Positions 47,793 to 57,265 of a stretch of 64,000 bases of DNA are shown in pieces. Below the pieces are notes generated by a model. That model saw nothing but the letters and a program-made list of their open reading frames with translations, did not search any database and had not been told where the DNA came from. The position numbers were made by a program, and so were the translations under genes. Location: contig NZ_CP049905.1 of the NCBI RefSeq assembly GCF_011305535.1, positions 1,870,001 through 1,934,000 on the forward strand, in the 5' to 3' direction. The DNA comes from Diaphorobacter sp. HDW4B (GTDB lineage: Bacteria > Pseudomonadota > Gammaproteobacteria > Burkholderiales > Burkholderiaceae_C). Numbering within the stretch: position 1 is the first letter of the stretch; every line of letters begins with the position of its first letter.

Positions 47793-48488
47793 TCAGGCTG
47801 CGAGATTGGCGCGCATCTTGGTGATTTCAGCGGCGTAGTCGCCCTTGCCGAAGATCGCGCTGCCGGCCACGAAGGTGTCCGCACCGGCATCGGCCACGCG
47901 GCGGATGTTGTCCACCTTCACGCCGCCGTCCACTTCGAGGCGGATGTCCTTGCCCGAAGCGTCGATGCGCTTGCGGGCGTCCTCGATCTTGCGCAGGGCC
48001 GAGTCGATGAAGCTCTGGCCACCGAAGCCGGGGTTGACGCTCATGATCAGGATGAGGTCGATCTCGTCGATCATCCAGTCCAGCACGTCGAGCGACGCGG
48101 CCGGGTTGAACACCAGGCCCGCCTTCACGCCCTTGGACTTGATGGCCTGCACGCTGCGGTGCACGTGGGCCGATGCGTCGGGGTGAAAGCTGATGTAGTC
48201 GGCACCGGCGTCGGCAAACGCGGCGGCGAGTGCGTCCACGGGCTCGACCATCAGGTGCACGTCCACCGGCACGGCGACGCCAGCGGCGGTCTTGGCGTGG
48301 GGCTTGAGCGCCTGGCAGATCATCGGACCAAAGGTCAGGTTGGGCACGTAATGGTTGTCCATCACGTCGAAATGGATCCAGTCGGCGCCAGCGGCGATCA
48401 CGTCGCGCACTTCTTCGCCCAGACGGGCGAAGTCGGCGGAAAGAATGGAGGGGGCGATGCGGAATGGGGTGGTCGTCGGGGTGGTCAT
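47793..48488 (-). CDS. rpe: Ribulose-phosphate 3-epimerase
   Basis: A 231-residue TIM-barrel enzyme that interconverts ribulose-5-phosphate and xylulose-5-phosphate. Seen: [34 protein letters not shown] (metal and catalytic Asp), [28 protein letters not shown] and [11 protein letters not shown]. It is divergent from apaG with 86 bases between them. Start at ATG 48488; the family start is a few residues later, so a downstream start is possible. Confidence 0.96.
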   Translation of the reverse strand: MTTPTTTPFRIAPSILSADFARLGEEVRDVIAAGADWIHFDVMDNHYVPNLTFGPMICQALKPHAKTAAGVAVPVDVHLMVEPVDALAAAFADAGADYISFHPDASAHVHRSVQAIKSKGVKAGLVFNPAASLDVLDWMIDEIDLILIMSVNPGFGGQSFIDSALRKIEDARKRIDASGKDIRLEVDGGVKVDNIRRVADAGADTFVAGSAIFGKGDYAAEITKMRANLAA

Positions 48489-48574
48489 CCCCCGATTTTC
48501 GCAGCAACCGGTTACCTTTGCTGATTCTCGGCTGTCCTACGAGGACAAGTCCATCATCCCGTTACCATTGCGCC

Positions 48575-48982
48575 ATGCCCAAATACCAATTTGCGGTCGA
48601 GGTTTTCCCCGAATACCTGCCCGACCAGTCCGAGCCTGAACGCGAAGTGTTCGGCTTCGCCTATACGATCACCGTGACCAACACGGGCGACGTGCCTGCG
48701 CAGCTGATTTCGCGCCACTGGATCATCAGCGACGCACGCGGCCACACCGAAGAGGTCAAGGGCCTCGGCGTCGTCGGCCAGCAGCCGCTGCTGCGTCCGG
48801 GCGAATCGTTCCAGTACACCAGCGGCTGCCGTCTGCGCACGGCCTCCGGCACCATGCATGGCAGCTATTTCTGCGTGGCCGAAGATGGCGAGCAGTTCAC
48901 CTGCCCGATCAGTCTGTTCGTGCTCGAAGCGCTTGGCAGCGGCGGCCACGACAACTCCCCGACCCACCGAGTGCTCCATTGA
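48575..48982 (+). CDS. apaG: ApaG protein (Co2+/Mg2+ efflux-associated)
   Basis: A 135-residue single-domain protein of the ApaG/DUF525 fold, an Ig-like beta sandwich. Seen: YTITVTNTGDVPAQLISRHW, GLGVVGQQPLLRPGESFQYT and SGTMHGSYFC. Mutants in other bacteria affect divalent-metal resistance; the biochemical role is open. The ATG at 48575 gives the family start MPKYQF. Its stop overlaps the start of the next gene by 4 bases. Confidence 0.93.
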   Translation: MPKYQFAVEVFPEYLPDQSEPEREVFGFAYTITVTNTGDVPAQLISRHWIISDARGHTEEVKGLGVVGQQPLLRPGESFQYTSGCRLRTASGTMHGSYFCVAEDGEQFTCPISLFVLEALGSGGHDNSPTHRVLH

Positions 48983-50976
48983 AGAAACGCGCAGAGAACA
49001 ACGCCAAGACACTCACGCAGCTCCTCACCCCCATCGACCCCAAGGCCTCGCTCGCACAGCGCAATCTGCAACTGATCGCGCTGCTCGACTGGGTCCGTGG
49101 CGATGGCGAATCGGTGGAAGGCGCGGCCGAGCGCGTGAACGAGCTGGTCACGATGGCCGAGCAGTCGCCCGTGCTGCGCGAGCGCCTTCAACTGTGGTGG
49201 CAGGCGATCACGCAGTCGGTGGACATCACCATGCTGCTCGCCGATTTCGGCTTTGCGCAGCGCACCTCGATGCTCAGCGAACTGGCCGAGCGCCTGCGCT
49301 ACAAGCTGCTGCCCAATAACCCGGACACCATCGATGCGTCCGAACTGTTCATGGCCGCGCTGTACAGCGAATTCGACGCGCGCTGGCTGGGCGCGCTCGA
49401 TGACGATCTGATCAACCGCCTGAGCGACGTGCTCACGCCGCCGCACGAAGCCACCGATGGCGCGACGCGCTGGCAGCATGCGCTGGCCGACGCCATCACC
49501 TACTGCGCGGGCAACATCCTCGCGACCGGCTTTGCCCCCGAATTGCGCCTGCGCATGACGCAGGAAATGCGCGACGCCCAGCCGTTTCACGAACTGGTGA
49601 GCGACGCGGAAAGTCTGCGCGTGGAAGTGCTGCATCCGCTGCGCACCAGCAACCGTCTCGACGCCACCGTGGCACGTCTGCGCGATCGGCTCGACGCCTG
49701 CCGCAACGCGGCCAACTCGGTCTACACGCACTTCGAGGACAACGGCATTTCCGTCGGCCTCGTGTTCCGCATTCGCCAGTTGCGCGCCCGCATTCTGCGC
49801 GTGCGCGAACTGCTCGAATGCCTGCTCTCGCCCAAGCCCGCAGTCGCTGCCACGCGGCTGATGGCGCGGCTGGTCGGCGTGAGCCGCGAGCGCCGCAGTC
49901 TGCGTGCGCTGTTCATGGCCAACTCGTCGCTGCTCGCCGCCAAGGTGGCCGAGCGCAATGCCGAAACCGGCTCGCACTACATCACGCGCACGCCGTCGGA
50001 ATATTTTTCGATGGTGAAGAAAGCAGCCGGTGGCGGCCTTGTGATGGCGTTCACCACGCTCATCAAATTCTGGCTCTACTCGTTTGCGTTTTCGGCTTTC
50101 TGGGGCGGCTTCTGGGCCGGTGTGAACTACGCCACCAGCTTTGTGCTGGTGCAGTTGTTCCACTTCACCGTCGCCACGAAACAGCCTGCGATGACCGCGC
50201 CCGCGATGGCCGCCAAGCTCAAAGACATCGAAAGCGAAGGCACGGAAGAAGCCTTTGTGGATGAGGTCACGCACCTGGTGCGATCGCAGGTGGCCGCGAT
50301 TCTGGGCAACGTGCTGATCGTGTTTCCGGCGGTGCTCGGCATCACGATCCTGCTGGCCAAACTGTTCGGACATTCCGCGATCAGCGAGAAGGAAGCGCTG
50401 CACGTGATCGACACGCTCAAGCCCTGGGGCGGATCGCTGCTGTTCGCTGCATTCACGGGCGTGCTGCTGTTCACGTCGAGCATCCTCGCGGGCTGGGTGG
50501 AGAACTGGTTCGTGCTGCATCGCCTCGATGCCGCGATCCACTACAACCCGCGCATCACGCGTGCCATCGGTGCCGTGCGCGCCACGCGCATCTCGCGTTT
50601 TCTGCGCGGCAATCTGTCGGGGCTTGCGGCGAACATTTCGCTCGGTTTCATGCTCGGTCTGGTGCCGGTGATCGCCGCGTTCTTCGGGCTTGGACTCGAT
50701 GTGCGACATGTCACGCTGTCCACCGGACAGATGGCCGCCGCTGCATCGGCACTGGGGCCTGAAGTGATCCACATGCCTGCGTTCTGGTGGTCGATGGCGA
50801 CGCTGCCATTCATCGGTGCACTCAACGTGCTGGTGAGCTTCTACCTCGCATTCCGTCTGGCCTTGCGCGCGCAGAACGTGACCGGCGTGGAGCGCTCACG
50901 CATAGCACGCGCGCTTCGCAAACGCATATTCCATTCTCCGTTGAGCTTTTTTGCGCCTTCGCGCTCCAACGTCTGA
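48979..50976 (+). CDS. Large membrane protein of the 'site-specific recombinase' (Gcr) family
   Basis: A 665-residue protein of the family named site-specific recombinase after a gonococcal study (PF10136). Residues 1-340 are soluble and helical. The C-terminal half has six or so strong membrane helices (ALVMAFTTLIKFWLYSF-like, VLIVFPAVLGITILLAKLF, ISLGFMLGLVPVIAAFFGLG). I see no tyrosine- or serine-recombinase catalytic pattern, so a DNA recombinase role is doubtful. The start is a TTG overlapping the apaG stop (TTGA). A role linked to apaG is possible from coupling alone. Confidence 0.82.
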   Translation: MKKRAENNAKTLTQLLTPIDPKASLAQRNLQLIALLDWVRGDGESVEGAAERVNELVTMAEQSPVLRERLQLWWQAITQSVDITMLLADFGFAQRTSMLSELAERLRYKLLPNNPDTIDASELFMAALYSEFDARWLGALDDDLINRLSDVLTPPHEATDGATRWQHALADAITYCAGNILATGFAPELRLRMTQEMRDAQPFHELVSDAESLRVEVLHPLRTSNRLDATVARLRDRLDACRNAANSVYTHFEDNGISVGLVFRIRQLRARILRVRELLECLLSPKPAVAATRLMARLVGVSRERRSLRALFMANSSLLAAKVAERNAETGSHYITRTPSEYFSMVKKAAGGGLVMAFTTLIKFWLYSFAFSAFWGGFWAGVNYATSFVLVQLFHFTVATKQPAMTAPAMAAKLKDIESEGTEEAFVDEVTHLVRSQVAAILGNVLIVFPAVLGITILLAKLFGHSAISEKEALHVIDTLKPWGGSLLFAAFTGVLLFTSSILAGWVENWFVLHRLDAAIHYNPRITRAIGAVRATRISRFLRGNLSGLAANISLGFMLGLVPVIAAFFGLGLDVRHVTLSTGQMAAAASALGPEVIHMPAFWWSMATLPFIGALNVLVSFYLAFRLALRAQNVTGVERSRIARALRKRIFHSPLSFFAPSRSNV

Positions 50977-51029
50977 TATGGTGTGCGCATTCCAGCCGTG
51001 AATCCGGGCCCATGAGGCCTTGTTCAACT

Positions 51030-51150
51030 CACTGATTCAACCCACTGATTCACGGCGACACACGGCGGTCACTCTTGCCATGCATACAGTCATCTGCATG
51101 GCAGGAGGTTCGCTCACCGTGCTTCGGCACTGACTCATCGGTTCGCCGAT
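51030..51150 (+). other. Structured leader upstream of the antiporter gene
   Basis: A direct repeat CACTGATTCA occurs at 51030-51039 and 51043-51052. Three perfect hairpins follow: TGCCATGCA/TGCATGGCA (51076-51103, 10-base loop), GTGC-TTCG-GCAC (51119-51130) and ATCGG-TTCG-CCGAT (51137-51150). Two stems are closed by stable UUCG tetraloops. All lie within 170 bases of the antiporter ATG with no ORF between. It could be a cis-acting RNA; I do not recognise a known class. Confidence 0.45.
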
Positions 51151-51244
51151 TCCGCATTTCCTCGGGCGCCATTGCGCGGGACTTGCGGGCAGCGCGAAAA
51201 ACCAATCGTGCTGCACCTCGGCGAACGACCAGAGGACAGCAAAC

Positions 51245-52504
51245 ATGAATGAGCTGATGAGTTTCTGGGGGCAGTGGCTGCGCCCCTCCGCGGGATTGCC
51301 GACGGTGCAATGGGCACTGCTGCTGGCAGTGGCTTCGACCTGCGGCTATCTTGTGTATCGACATACGGGCTTGCCCAAGGTGGTGGGCTATTCCATCGTC
51401 GGCATGGTCGCGGGTCTGTTGGGTTTCAGCGGCGCGCAATGGCCGCTGCAGGGCATTGGCCTGTTCATCATGGAACTGGCGATCTCCATCGTGCTGTTCG
51501 ATGCGGGCGGACGCATTCCGTGGCGCTGGTTCCGGCACAACCCGATGGTGCTGGTGCAAAGCATTGCCGAGTCCGCTCTCACCTATTTCGCGGTCTACTG
51601 GACCATGCTGTGGCTGAACGTGCCGCACGAAGCTGCAGGCCCGATTGCGCTGGTGGCGATGGCCGCTTCGCCCGCCGTCGTCACACGCGTGGTGGCCGAT
51701 ACGCGCGCTGCGGGTCCGGTGACGGATCGCGCCATCGTGCTCGCCACTTTGTCCACGCTGTATGCGCTCACCCTGGGCGGTGCGCATGCGGAAATGCTGA
51801 GCCGTCCGGGCAGCCGTTTCTTCGAAACGATTCCACCCGTGATGGTGATGTTCGGCGTGTCCATCGTCGTGGGCGCACTGCTCTCGGGCCTCATCCGCAT
51901 CGCCTTGCGCTACATGAGCCCGGAAAGCGAAAACACCTCGATTCTGGTGCTCGCACTGATCGCCGCAAGCACCGCCATCGCAGCGCATCTGGGAGGCTCC
52001 GCGCCACTGGCCGCGCTGATCGGCGGCATGCTGATCAAGCAGTTGCATCCGCGTCCATGGGCGCTGCCGCGTCAGCTCGGAACGGCGTCCTCGGTGCTCA
52101 CCATGCTGATGTTCGTGCTGGTGTCCACCGTGGCCGCGCAGGCCGACTGGAACCTCGCGATTGCGGGCACCGTGTTCACGCTGATCATCGTGCGCCTCGT
52201 GGCCAAGGCGATGGGGGTCGGCATCGGCAACATCGGCACGGGCGCGAGCTGGCGACAGGCCGTGTGGGTAGGCGCGGCGATGATGCCGATGTCCTCCATC
52301 GCCCTGCTGATCGCATCGCAATTCATGGCGGCTTCGGCATCGACCGGCGCGGTCATTTCCAGCATCGCGCTGCCCACCATTCTGCTCATGGAAGTGTTCG
52401 GTGCGGTGATCGCCACCGTAGCGCTGTACCGCGCCGGAGAAACCCACAAGCCCTGGGCCGAGCTGCCCACCGGCCCGTCTGGAGACGAACACCGTGAGTC
52501 TTGA
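51245..52504 (+). CDS. Cation:proton antiporter (CPA2-like)
   Basis: A 419-residue membrane protein with about twelve helices of the Na+/H+ exchanger superfamily. Seen: [20 protein letters not shown] at the first family helix, [19 protein letters not shown] with the Asp of the exchange region, [20 protein letters not shown], and [19 protein letters not shown]. There are no RCK or TrkA-N domains. The transported ion is not determined. It overlaps the ybdK-type gene by 11 bases and has a structured 5' leader. Confidence 0.85.
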   Translation: MNELMSFWGQWLRPSAGLPTVQWALLLAVASTCGYLVYRHTGLPKVVGYSIVGMVAGLLGFSGAQWPLQGIGLFIMELAISIVLFDAGGRIPWRWFRHNPMVLVQSIAESALTYFAVYWTMLWLNVPHEAAGPIALVAMAASPAVVTRVVADTRAAGPVTDRAIVLATLSTLYALTLGGAHAEMLSRPGSRFFETIPPVMVMFGVSIVVGALLSGLIRIALRYMSPESENTSILVLALIAASTAIAAHLGGSAPLAALIGGMLIKQLHPRPWALPRQLGTASSVLTMLMFVLVSTVAAQADWNLAIAGTVFTLIIVRLVAKAMGVGIGNIGTGASWRQAVWVGAAMMPMSSIALLIASQFMAASASTGAVISSIALPTILLMEVFGAVIATVALYRAGETHKPWAELPTGPSGDEHRES

Positions 52505-53609
52505 AGCCTTTCACCATTCCGAACCGCTGACGCTGGGCGTGGAGCTGGAACTGCAGCTCGTGAGCACGCACGACTACGACCTCGCGCCTTATGCCGAGGA
52601 CATGCTGCGCCTGATGCACAAGACGCCGCTGCCCGGCAGCGTCGTGCCCGAGATGACGAACTCGATGATCGAGATCTCGACCGATGTCTGCCACTCCTGC
52701 AGCGAAGTGCTCAGCCAGCTCACGCCGATCCGCGATGCGCTCGTCAAAAGTGCCGACAAGCTGAACATCGCCGTGGTCGGTGGCGGCACGCATCCGTTCC
52801 AGCAATGGCACGAACGCCGCATCTACGACAAGCCGCGTTTTCACGAGCTGTCCGCGCTGTATGGTTATCTCACCAAGCAGTTCACCATCTTCGGCCAGCA
52901 CGTGCACATCGGCTGCCCCGATGCGGATGCCGCGCTGCTCATGCTGCACCGCATGTCGCGCTACATCCCGCACTGCATTGCGCTGTCGGCATCGAGCCCG
53001 TATGTGCAGGGGCAGGACACGCAGTTCGATTCCGCGCGGCTCAATTCGGTGTTCGCCTTTCCGCTCTCGGGCCGTGCGCCCTGCGTGCTCCACTGGACGG
53101 ATTTCGAAGCCTACTTCGACAAGATGACGCACACCGGCGTGGTCAAGAGCATGAAGGACTTCTACTGGGACATCCGCCCCAAACCCGAGTACGGCACCAT
53201 CGAAATCCGCGTGTTCGACACCCCGCTCACCATCGAACGCGCCGCCGCGCTCGCGGGTTATGTGCAGTCGCTCGGCGCATGGTTTCTGAACGAGCAACCG
53301 TTCACGCCGCAGGAAGACGACTACCTCGTCTACACCTACAACCGTTTTCAGGCCTGCCGCTTCGGGCTCGATGCGGTGTATGTCGATCCGCCCACCGGCA
53401 CGCACATGCAACTGCGCGACCACATCCTGCAGACCATGGACAAGATCGCGCCCTACGCAGAGCAACTGGGCGCGTCGGGCGCAGTCGAGTTGCTGCGCAA
53501 GGACGTGGAAGCCGGGCAGAACGACGCACGCTGGCTGCGTGATCGCCAACGCGAAGAACAGATGCTCGCGGAAGTGAGCCGACAGGCGTCGATCAAGTTC
53601 CGCGGTTGA
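52494..53609 (+). CDS. YbdK-family carboxylate-amine ligase
   Basis: A 371-residue member of the glutamate-cysteine ligase family 2 (YbdK type). Seen: [19 protein letters not shown] near the N-terminus, [32 protein letters not shown] and [19 protein letters not shown]. coli YbdK has weak glutamate-cysteine ligase activity; the true substrate is unknown. The start is a GTG 11 bases inside the antiporter gene, so the two are coupled, which may link ion or stress response to a small peptide ligase (inference). Confidence 0.88.
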   Translation: MSLEAFHHSEPLTLGVELELQLVSTHDYDLAPYAEDMLRLMHKTPLPGSVVPEMTNSMIEISTDVCHSCSEVLSQLTPIRDALVKSADKLNIAVVGGGTHPFQQWHERRIYDKPRFHELSALYGYLTKQFTIFGQHVHIGCPDADAALLMLHRMSRYIPHCIALSASSPYVQGQDTQFDSARLNSVFAFPLSGRAPCVLHWTDFEAYFDKMTHTGVVKSMKDFYWDIRPKPEYGTIEIRVFDTPLTIERAAALAGYVQSLGAWFLNEQPFTPQEDDYLVYTYNRFQACRFGLDAVYVDPPTGTHMQLRDHILQTMDKIAPYAEQLGASGAVELLRKDVEAGQNDARWLRDRQREEQMLAEVSRQASIKFRG

Positions 53610-53622
53610 GGCGCTGTGGCAT

Positions 53623-54042
53623 CTATTTGCGCGTGACGGTCAGCTCCGTCGTGCCGCGCCTGCCGACAAGTTGACCATCTGCCGTTGCACGCAGGACTAT
53701 TTTCGAATCCACACATCCCTGCAGCGCTTGCGAAAACCGCAACACGAGAACCAGCTTGTCGCCCTCCTCACGCAGCCGCTCTATCGGGGCCCTGCGACCA
53801 ACACACGGATTTTCACCACCCCGTGCATAGGTCTGCCAATAGCCGCCGGTTTCCGCGATTTCCAGATCGGCTTCCTCCGGCTTGGTCTTGCCGTCCCACT
53901 TCACCGTCCACCGTCCGATGAACGGATCGCTCGCCGTCTGCGCGATGGCCGGTTGGCAGGCCAGCCAATGCACAGAAGCCAACACCGCAAGCGCAGCGAC
54001 ACTCCGGGCACTCGGCAAAAGGGATCCACGGGGCATGTTCAT
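53623..54042 (-). CDS. Small secreted protein, paralogue of the next gene
   Basis: A 139-residue protein with a signal peptide (about 1-35, ending AIAQT). The mature part opens DPFIGRWTVKWDG and contains NPCVGRRAPIE, ALQGCVDSK and the C-terminal TELTVTRK. Two Cys could form one disulphide. It aligns along its length with the product of the gene 13 bases upstream, so they are a tandem duplication. The small all-beta lipocalin-like pattern is only an impression. Function unknown. Confidence 0.75.
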   Translation of the reverse strand: MNMPRGSLLPSARSVAALAVLASVHWLACQPAIAQTASDPFIGRWTVKWDGKTKPEEADLEIAETGGYWQTYARGGENPCVGRRAPIERLREEGDKLVLVLRFSQALQGCVDSKIVLRATADGQLVGRRGTTELTVTRK

Positions 54043-54055
54043 CGCGTCATGCCAT

Positions 54056-54445
54056 CTACTTGCGCGTCAGAGTCAAGGGGTTCTCGCCGCGCAGCCCGGA
54101 GACTTTGCCGTCCGCATCACGCACAAGCGACAAAGTCGACGAATCCTTGCAGCCTTGCAACGCGGTCGAGAACTTGATGATGAATTCCAGTTTCTCTGCA
54201 CTGGCGCTTGCGATCTCGACGGGAGCCGCGAGCCCGACGCAGGGATCCTTGCGTTTGCTTGTGGCTGTCTTCCACGTTCCGCCGCTCGCCGTGATCTCCA
54301 GTTCGGCCTCCTGCGACTTTTTGTCACCCTGCCACTCCACGTTCCATTTGCCGATGAAGGGGTTGGCAGCATCCTGTGCCTGCACGGAAGTCCCCGCACC
54401 CAGTCCCCACAACAAACATGTCGCCCAAAGAATCTGCTTTTTCAT
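54056..54445 (-). CDS. Small secreted protein, paralogue of the previous gene
   Basis: A 129-residue protein with a signal peptide (about 1-23, SVQAQ). The mature part opens NPFIGKWNVEWQGDKKSQ and contains KDPCVGLAAPVE, ALQGCKDSS and C-terminal PLTLTRK. These blocks match the neighbouring paralogue at the same spacing, including both Cys. It is the first gene of the pair and is divergent from thiL, with a 20-base palindrome in the shared promoter region. Function unknown. Confidence 0.76.
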   Translation of the reverse strand: MKKQILWATCLLWGLGAGTSVQAQDAANPFIGKWNVEWQGDKKSQEAELEITASGGTWKTATSKRKDPCVGLAAPVEIASASAEKLEFIIKFSTALQGCKDSSTLSLVRDADGKVSGLRGENPLTLTRK

Positions 54446-54504
54446 CGTGTCGCTCCCGGTTGAAGATCACAGCCCCCATTCAACCGTCACGGTGCGTGAA
54501 AGTA

Positions 54505-54524
54505 CATACCGCAAATGCGGTATG
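54505..54524. promoter_or_regulatory. 20-base palindrome between thiL and the secreted-protein pair
   Basis: CATACCGCA-AA-TGCGGTATG is a perfect dyad with 9-base arms. It lies in the 96-base divergent region, 60 bases before the paralogue start and 18 bases before the thiL ATG. This is the spacing expected of an operator for a dimeric regulator. Confidence 0.55.
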
Positions 54525-54541
54525 CCCTATGCTTCACACCT

Positions 54542-55513
54542 ATGGGTGAATTTGATCTGATCGCGCGTTATTTCACGCGCCCCGTTCGCCGCGCCGCATT
54601 GGGCGTGGGCGACGATTGCGCCTTGCTCCAAGTGACGCCGGGCATGCAGTTGGCGGTTTCCAGCGACATGCTGGTGGCGGGCCGGCATTTCTTTGAAGAC
54701 GTGGACCCGGTGCATCTGGGGCACAAGTCGCTGGCGGTGAATCTCAGCGACCTCGCGGCCTGCGGAGCCAGGCCGCTCGCGTTCACGCTTGCGCTGTCGC
54801 TGCCGAAGGTGGACGAGCCTTGGCTGGCGGGCTTTGCCAAAGGTCTGCTCGCACTGGCGGACGAGCACGAGATCGAACTGGTGGGCGGCGACACCACGCA
54901 CGGTCCGCTCAATATCTGCATCACCGTGTTCGGCGAAGTGCCTGCCGGTCAGGCCCTGCTGCGCAGCGGGGCCAAGGCGGGCGACGACATCTGGGTGAGC
55001 GGCACGCTCGGCGATGCGCGCTTGGCGCTCGATGCGCTGCTCGGCAAGATCACTCCGGCGCTTCCTGCCGACTTGTTCAATGCCGCACGCATGCGCCTTG
55101 AATGCCCCGCTCCGCGCGTTGCGCTTGGACTGGCGCTGCGCGGCATTGCCAGCAGCGCGCTCGATGTCAGCGACGGGCTGCTGGGCGATCTCACGCACAT
55201 CCTGGAGCAGTCCCAGGTGGGGGCGCAGATCGATGCCGACGCGGTGCTGCAGACCATGGCAGCGCGCAAGACATCGCTCGCCCTGCCGGATGACCAGTGG
55301 TACCAATGCGCGCTCGCCGGTGGTGACGATTACGAACTCGCGTTCACCGCACCCGCGCATCTGCGTTCGCAGGTCGAAGCCGCTGCGCAATCAGCGAGCA
55401 CGCCCGTGACGCGCATCGGCAGCGTCACCGCAGAGCCGGGCATTCGTTTGCTGGACGCGCAAGGCCAGGCTTTGTCGCGCCAAAGCTGGGCCTCGTTCGA
55501 CCATTTCGCTTGA
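54542..55513 (+). CDS. thiL: Thiamine-monophosphate kinase
   Basis: A 323-residue enzyme that phosphorylates thiamine monophosphate to the coenzyme thiamine diphosphate. The conserved blocks are GVGDDCALL (ATP/metal), SSDMLVAGRHF, LVGGDTTHGPLNI, DVSDGLLGDL and AGGDDYELAF. The ATG at 54542 gives the family start MGEFDLIARYF; an ATG nine codons earlier lies inside the palindrome and is less likely. No ribosome site is obvious, so translation may be weak or the RNA leaderless. Confidence 0.96.
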   Translation: MGEFDLIARYFTRPVRRAALGVGDDCALLQVTPGMQLAVSSDMLVAGRHFFEDVDPVHLGHKSLAVNLSDLAACGARPLAFTLALSLPKVDEPWLAGFAKGLLALADEHEIELVGGDTTHGPLNICITVFGEVPAGQALLRSGAKAGDDIWVSGTLGDARLALDALLGKITPALPADLFNAARMRLECPAPRVALGLALRGIASSALDVSDGLLGDLTHILEQSQVGAQIDADAVLQTMAARKTSLALPDDQWYQCALAGGDDYELAFTAPAHLRSQVEAAAQSASTPVTRIGSVTAEPGIRLLDAQGQALSRQSWASFDHFA

Positions 55514-55584
55514 ATGCAGGTACGCGTGAAAAGCCGCCTGCGCTGGTAGCATGAGAGCCCCGACGCCACAGTCAACGAGGCTCC

Positions 55585-57228
55585 ATGCAACTTCCTTCGC
55601 TCACGCGTTTGCGCATTGCGCGCACCATTCCGTTCGCATCTTCTCTCCTGCTGATCACGCCAGTCTTCGCGGCCGATGCGAGTTCCAGCATCACGCAGGT
55701 GAAGGTCTATCCCGGTAGCGCCACCGTCGAGCGCGTGGTGCGTGTGCCAGCGGGTGCGCGCAGCGTCACGATCCGTTGCCTGCCGCCCAGCCCCATGCTC
55801 GATGTGCAGAGCCTGCAAGTGCAGGCCGATGCCAGCGTGCGCATGGGCGAGACCAGCATCAAGATGCAGGACCGGTATCTGGACAGTCAATGCGCCACGC
55901 CGCTCGATGATCAGGTGCGCGAGGCTGAGGACAAGGTCGCCACTGCCAAGGCCGAGACCGAATCGCTGCAACTGGCGGTGAGCTATCTGAACACCGTGGC
56001 CACCAAGCCGCCGGAAGAACCACGCAATGGCCCCGGCACACCGGGCTCGGCCAGCATCGGCAGCACCACGGATGCGCTGCGCCGCTCGTCGCAAGACGTG
56101 CTTCTCAAACTCAATCAAGCCAAACGCAGACAGGAGACCGCGGAACTCGCGCTCAAGCATCTGACCGCCGAGCGCAATCGTTCGTCGGGCCCGATCACCG
56201 GCGTATCGACCGTCACCATCACGCTGGCCGCCGAACGCGACAGCGACCTGCGCCTGACCTACCAGGTGAGCGGCCCCAGCTGGTCGCCCAACTACCGCGC
56301 CACGCTGGACAGCGCGACCAATGTGGTCAAGCTCGAGCGCATGGCGCTCGTCGCGCAGAACACGGGCGAGGACTGGCGCAATGTGCAACTGGTGCTCTCC
56401 ACCGGCCAGCCCACGCGCGCCACGGCGGGGCGTCTGCCGAACCAGTGGACGCTGGATATTGCGCCGCCGCCCCAGATGGACGCGACGCTTCGCGCCTACG
56501 CCACGGCGGCCCCCGCGCCAATAGCCGCATCAGCCATGGCCAAAGAGGCTGCTGGAGATCAGGCTCCCGCCATGCCGAGCTTTGAAGTCCAGGTCAGCGA
56601 GGGCGCCTACGCCACCGAATTCAGCGTTCCGCAGCGCATCACCGTGCCTTCGGGCGGGCAGCGCGTCACGCTGTCGCTGGGCACGCATGATGTGCGCGCG
56701 CAGTTGGTCACGCGCACGGCACCCGCCGTCGAGCAGGCGGCCTATCTGGTCGCGCAACTGCCCACGCTGCCGGGCGTGTGGCCCACGGCCAGCGTGGCGC
56801 TGTACCGCGACGGGGCCTATGTCGGCCAGGGTTCGCTCAACAACAACGATGACCAGCTCTCGCGCATCGGCCTGTCGTTCGGTCGCGATGAACGCGTCGT
56901 CGTGAGCGCCGAGCCCCAACAGCAGAATGCCGGCAGCGCGGGCTTCATCGGCTCGAATGTCGAGCGCAAGGTGCAGCACGCCTACCGCGTGGACAACCGC
57001 CACCAGCGTCCGGTGACTCTGCAGGTGCTGGAGGCATCGCCCGTCTCGCGCAACGAGCAGATCGAGGTGAAGTCACAATACGAGCCCGCGCCCGCCGACA
57101 AGGAATGGAACCGCCGCCCCGGATTGGTGCTCTGGAGCGAAACGCTTGCCCCTGCCTCTTCACAGCGATTCGTAGCAACGCATACACTGCGTTACCCGAA
57201 GGAGGCGCGTCTGCAGGAATCACAGTGA
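55585..57228 (+). CDS. MuiA-type DUF4139 exported protein
   Basis: A 547-residue protein with a signal peptide (about 1-29, VFAAD). The N-terminal DUF4140 part is SSITQVKVYPGSATVERVVR, the middle is a coiled coil (about 110-195, with REAEDKVATAKAETESLQLA), and the C-terminal DUF4139 domain contains YQVSGPSWSPNYRATLDS and LVAQNTGEDWRNVQLVLSTG. The family is named after the Pseudomonas mucoidy inhibitor MuiA; its biochemical role is unknown. It stands 72 bases after thiL. Confidence 0.85.
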   Translation: MQLPSLTRLRIARTIPFASSLLLITPVFAADASSSITQVKVYPGSATVERVVRVPAGARSVTIRCLPPSPMLDVQSLQVQADASVRMGETSIKMQDRYLDSQCATPLDDQVREAEDKVATAKAETESLQLAVSYLNTVATKPPEEPRNGPGTPGSASIGSTTDALRRSSQDVLLKLNQAKRRQETAELALKHLTAERNRSSGPITGVSTVTITLAAERDSDLRLTYQVSGPSWSPNYRATLDSATNVVKLERMALVAQNTGEDWRNVQLVLSTGQPTRATAGRLPNQWTLDIAPPPQMDATLRAYATAAPAPIAASAMAKEAAGDQAPAMPSFEVQVSEGAYATEFSVPQRITVPSGGQRVTLSLGTHDVRAQLVTRTAPAVEQAAYLVAQLPTLPGVWPTASVALYRDGAYVGQGSLNNNDDQLSRIGLSFGRDERVVVSAEPQQQNAGSAGFIGSNVERKVQHAYRVDNRHQRPVTLQVLEASPVSRNEQIEVKSQYEPAPADKEWNRRPGLVLWSETLAPASSQRFVATHTLRYPKEARLQESQ

Positions 57229-57265
57229 TCCCTGCTGCTGGCACGCCGCCAGTTCGTCAACCAAG

